From Microcaldota archaeon (GTDB taxonomy: Archaea; Micrarchaeota; Micrarchaeia; Norongarragalinales; WALN01): a stretch of DNA of 12,925 bases. Below, one piece after another: positions 12,395 to 12,925 of this stretch. Each line of letters starts with the position of its first letter. Position 1 is the stretch's first letter. The stretch covers positions 1 through 12,925 of the forward strand of contig WALN01000044.1 in NCBI GenBank assembly GCA_015522865.1, read 5' to 3'. Under the pieces are notes generated by a model. That model worked only from the letters and a program-made list of their open reading frames with translations. It was not told where the DNA came from and ran no database searches. The translations under genes were made by a program, and so were the position numbers.

Positions 12395-12925
12395 AAAAAA
12401 TTTATTTTATGATTGCTTTTATGAGCATGCTCTTTGCCTTAGTCAGTGCTCGTCCGCCTCATATAATCTGTCCGGATGGAGACCTCGCATTTGTTCCACC
12501 AACACCATCTAATGGGGCCACTATAAGTAGCTTTTATGTTGATATTAATGTAACTACTTCTATTAATGACCCCGTGTACCTGAAGTGGGATAATGATTAT
12601 TATCCAATGAATCAAAATCCTTCCAATCCAAAAAACTATTTTATTAAAATAGCTCCTCTAACTGAAGGAAAGCATGTATTCTATGCTTTCGCTTTTAGCT
12701 TGTGCAGATACAGAAGCGAGACTAGATCTATTAATGTAAATTTTGCTCCAATCATCTTTAATGTCAACGCTACATCAGTAGGAGAGACATGGGCAACAAT
12801 TGAATGGGATACAAACGAAAATGCAAACTCAACAGTAGAATACGGAACAACAACATCTTACGGCTCAAGCTCTTCAGACTCCTCATTTGTCCTTCACCAC
12901 ACGATAAATATAACTGGCTTAACTC
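12391..12925 (+). CDS. Secreted fibronectin type III/Ig-like surface protein, 3'-partial
   Basis: The frame is open from ATG 12391 to the window edge, giving 178 residues and no stop, so the gene is cut by the window. Residues 1-20 form a signal peptide (MKKIYFMIAFMSMLFALVSA). Residues about 33-118 look like an Ig-like beta domain of archaeal envelope proteins (PPTPSNGATI, VDINVTTS, LTEGKHVFYAF), with C27 and C105. From about 119 a fibronectin type III-like domain begins: TWATIEWDTNENANSTVEYG (133-152) and HHTINITGLT (169-178) are typical strands of the form found in surface proteins and next to phosphoesterases. At least four sequons are present. The ATGA overlap with the previous stop and the Shine-Dalgarno site show translational coupling. 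Any further domains lie beyond the window. Confidence 0.8.
   Translation, partial: MKKIYFMIAFMSMLFALVSARPPHIICPDGDLAFVPPTPSNGATISSFYVDINVTTSINDPVYLKWDNDYYPMNQNPSNPKNYFIKIAPLTEGKHVFYAFAFSLCRYRSETRSINVNFAPIIFNVNATSVGETWATIEWDTNENANSTVEYGTTTSYGSSSSDSSFVLHHTINITGLT

Noticed and set aside
1..12925. CRISPR array, insertion sequence, integrase, toxin-antitoxin or defence module
   Set aside because: No regularly spaced repeats, transposase motifs, terminal inverted repeats or typical defence-gene motifs were found on either strand.

Overview
The window is a compact, AT-rich piece of archaeal chromosome. Evidence for an archaeon: A/T-rich TATA boxes (TTTAAATAT, TTAATATTAAAATA, TTAATAAATATTTA) lie about 23-30 nt upstream of several start codons, so many mRNAs look leaderless. 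The gene families are also archaeal: DUF763, a SpoIIM-like membrane protein, a solo DUF123 nuclease-like protein, an archaeal/eukaryotic-type tyrosyl-tRNA synthetase, and sequon-rich surface proteins with PT-rich linkers. Genes are tightly packed and often overlap. With the DPANN-like repertoire this suggests a small-genome, uncultivated lineage, but the lineage is inference; no rRNA or other marker is present.

Layout. 1-999: 3' part of a DUF763 gene whose N-terminus is outside the window. 1038-1826 (-): SpoIIM-like membrane protein. 1906-3682 (+): membrane-anchored phospholipase D-fold protein, GNAT acetyltransferase and inositol-monophosphatase-family phosphatase, the first two overlapping. 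3711-4754 (-): membrane-anchored protein of unknown function. 4906-6435 (+): tyrosyl-tRNA synthetase directly abutting a purine-type phosphoribosyltransferase. 6421-8731 (-): acetate kinase, then an overlapping FAD-linked oxidoreductase. 8818-10570 (+): a PEP-utiliser swivelling-domain protein lacking the usual ATP-grasp partner, then a degenerate PAP2-like membrane protein. 10557-10964 (-): DUF123 (GIY-YIG-like) protein. 11084-12925 (+): two translationally coupled secreted proteins, the second cut by the window edge.

How the genes work together. Most neighbours are housekeeping or unrelated. Two groups merit attention. The first is acetate kinase, the overlapping flavoprotein and the divergent PEP-swivelling protein, which share an 86-bp promoter region and may concern pyruvate/acetyl-phosphate metabolism. 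The second is the surface-protein pair, whose promoter carries an 8+2+8 bp inverted repeat centred on the predicted transcription start, a classic repressor position. I see no CRISPR array, mobile element, tRNA, rRNA or obvious defence system. No gap between genes exceeds about 150 bases. The window looks largely ordinary, with several odd details rather than one clear new system.
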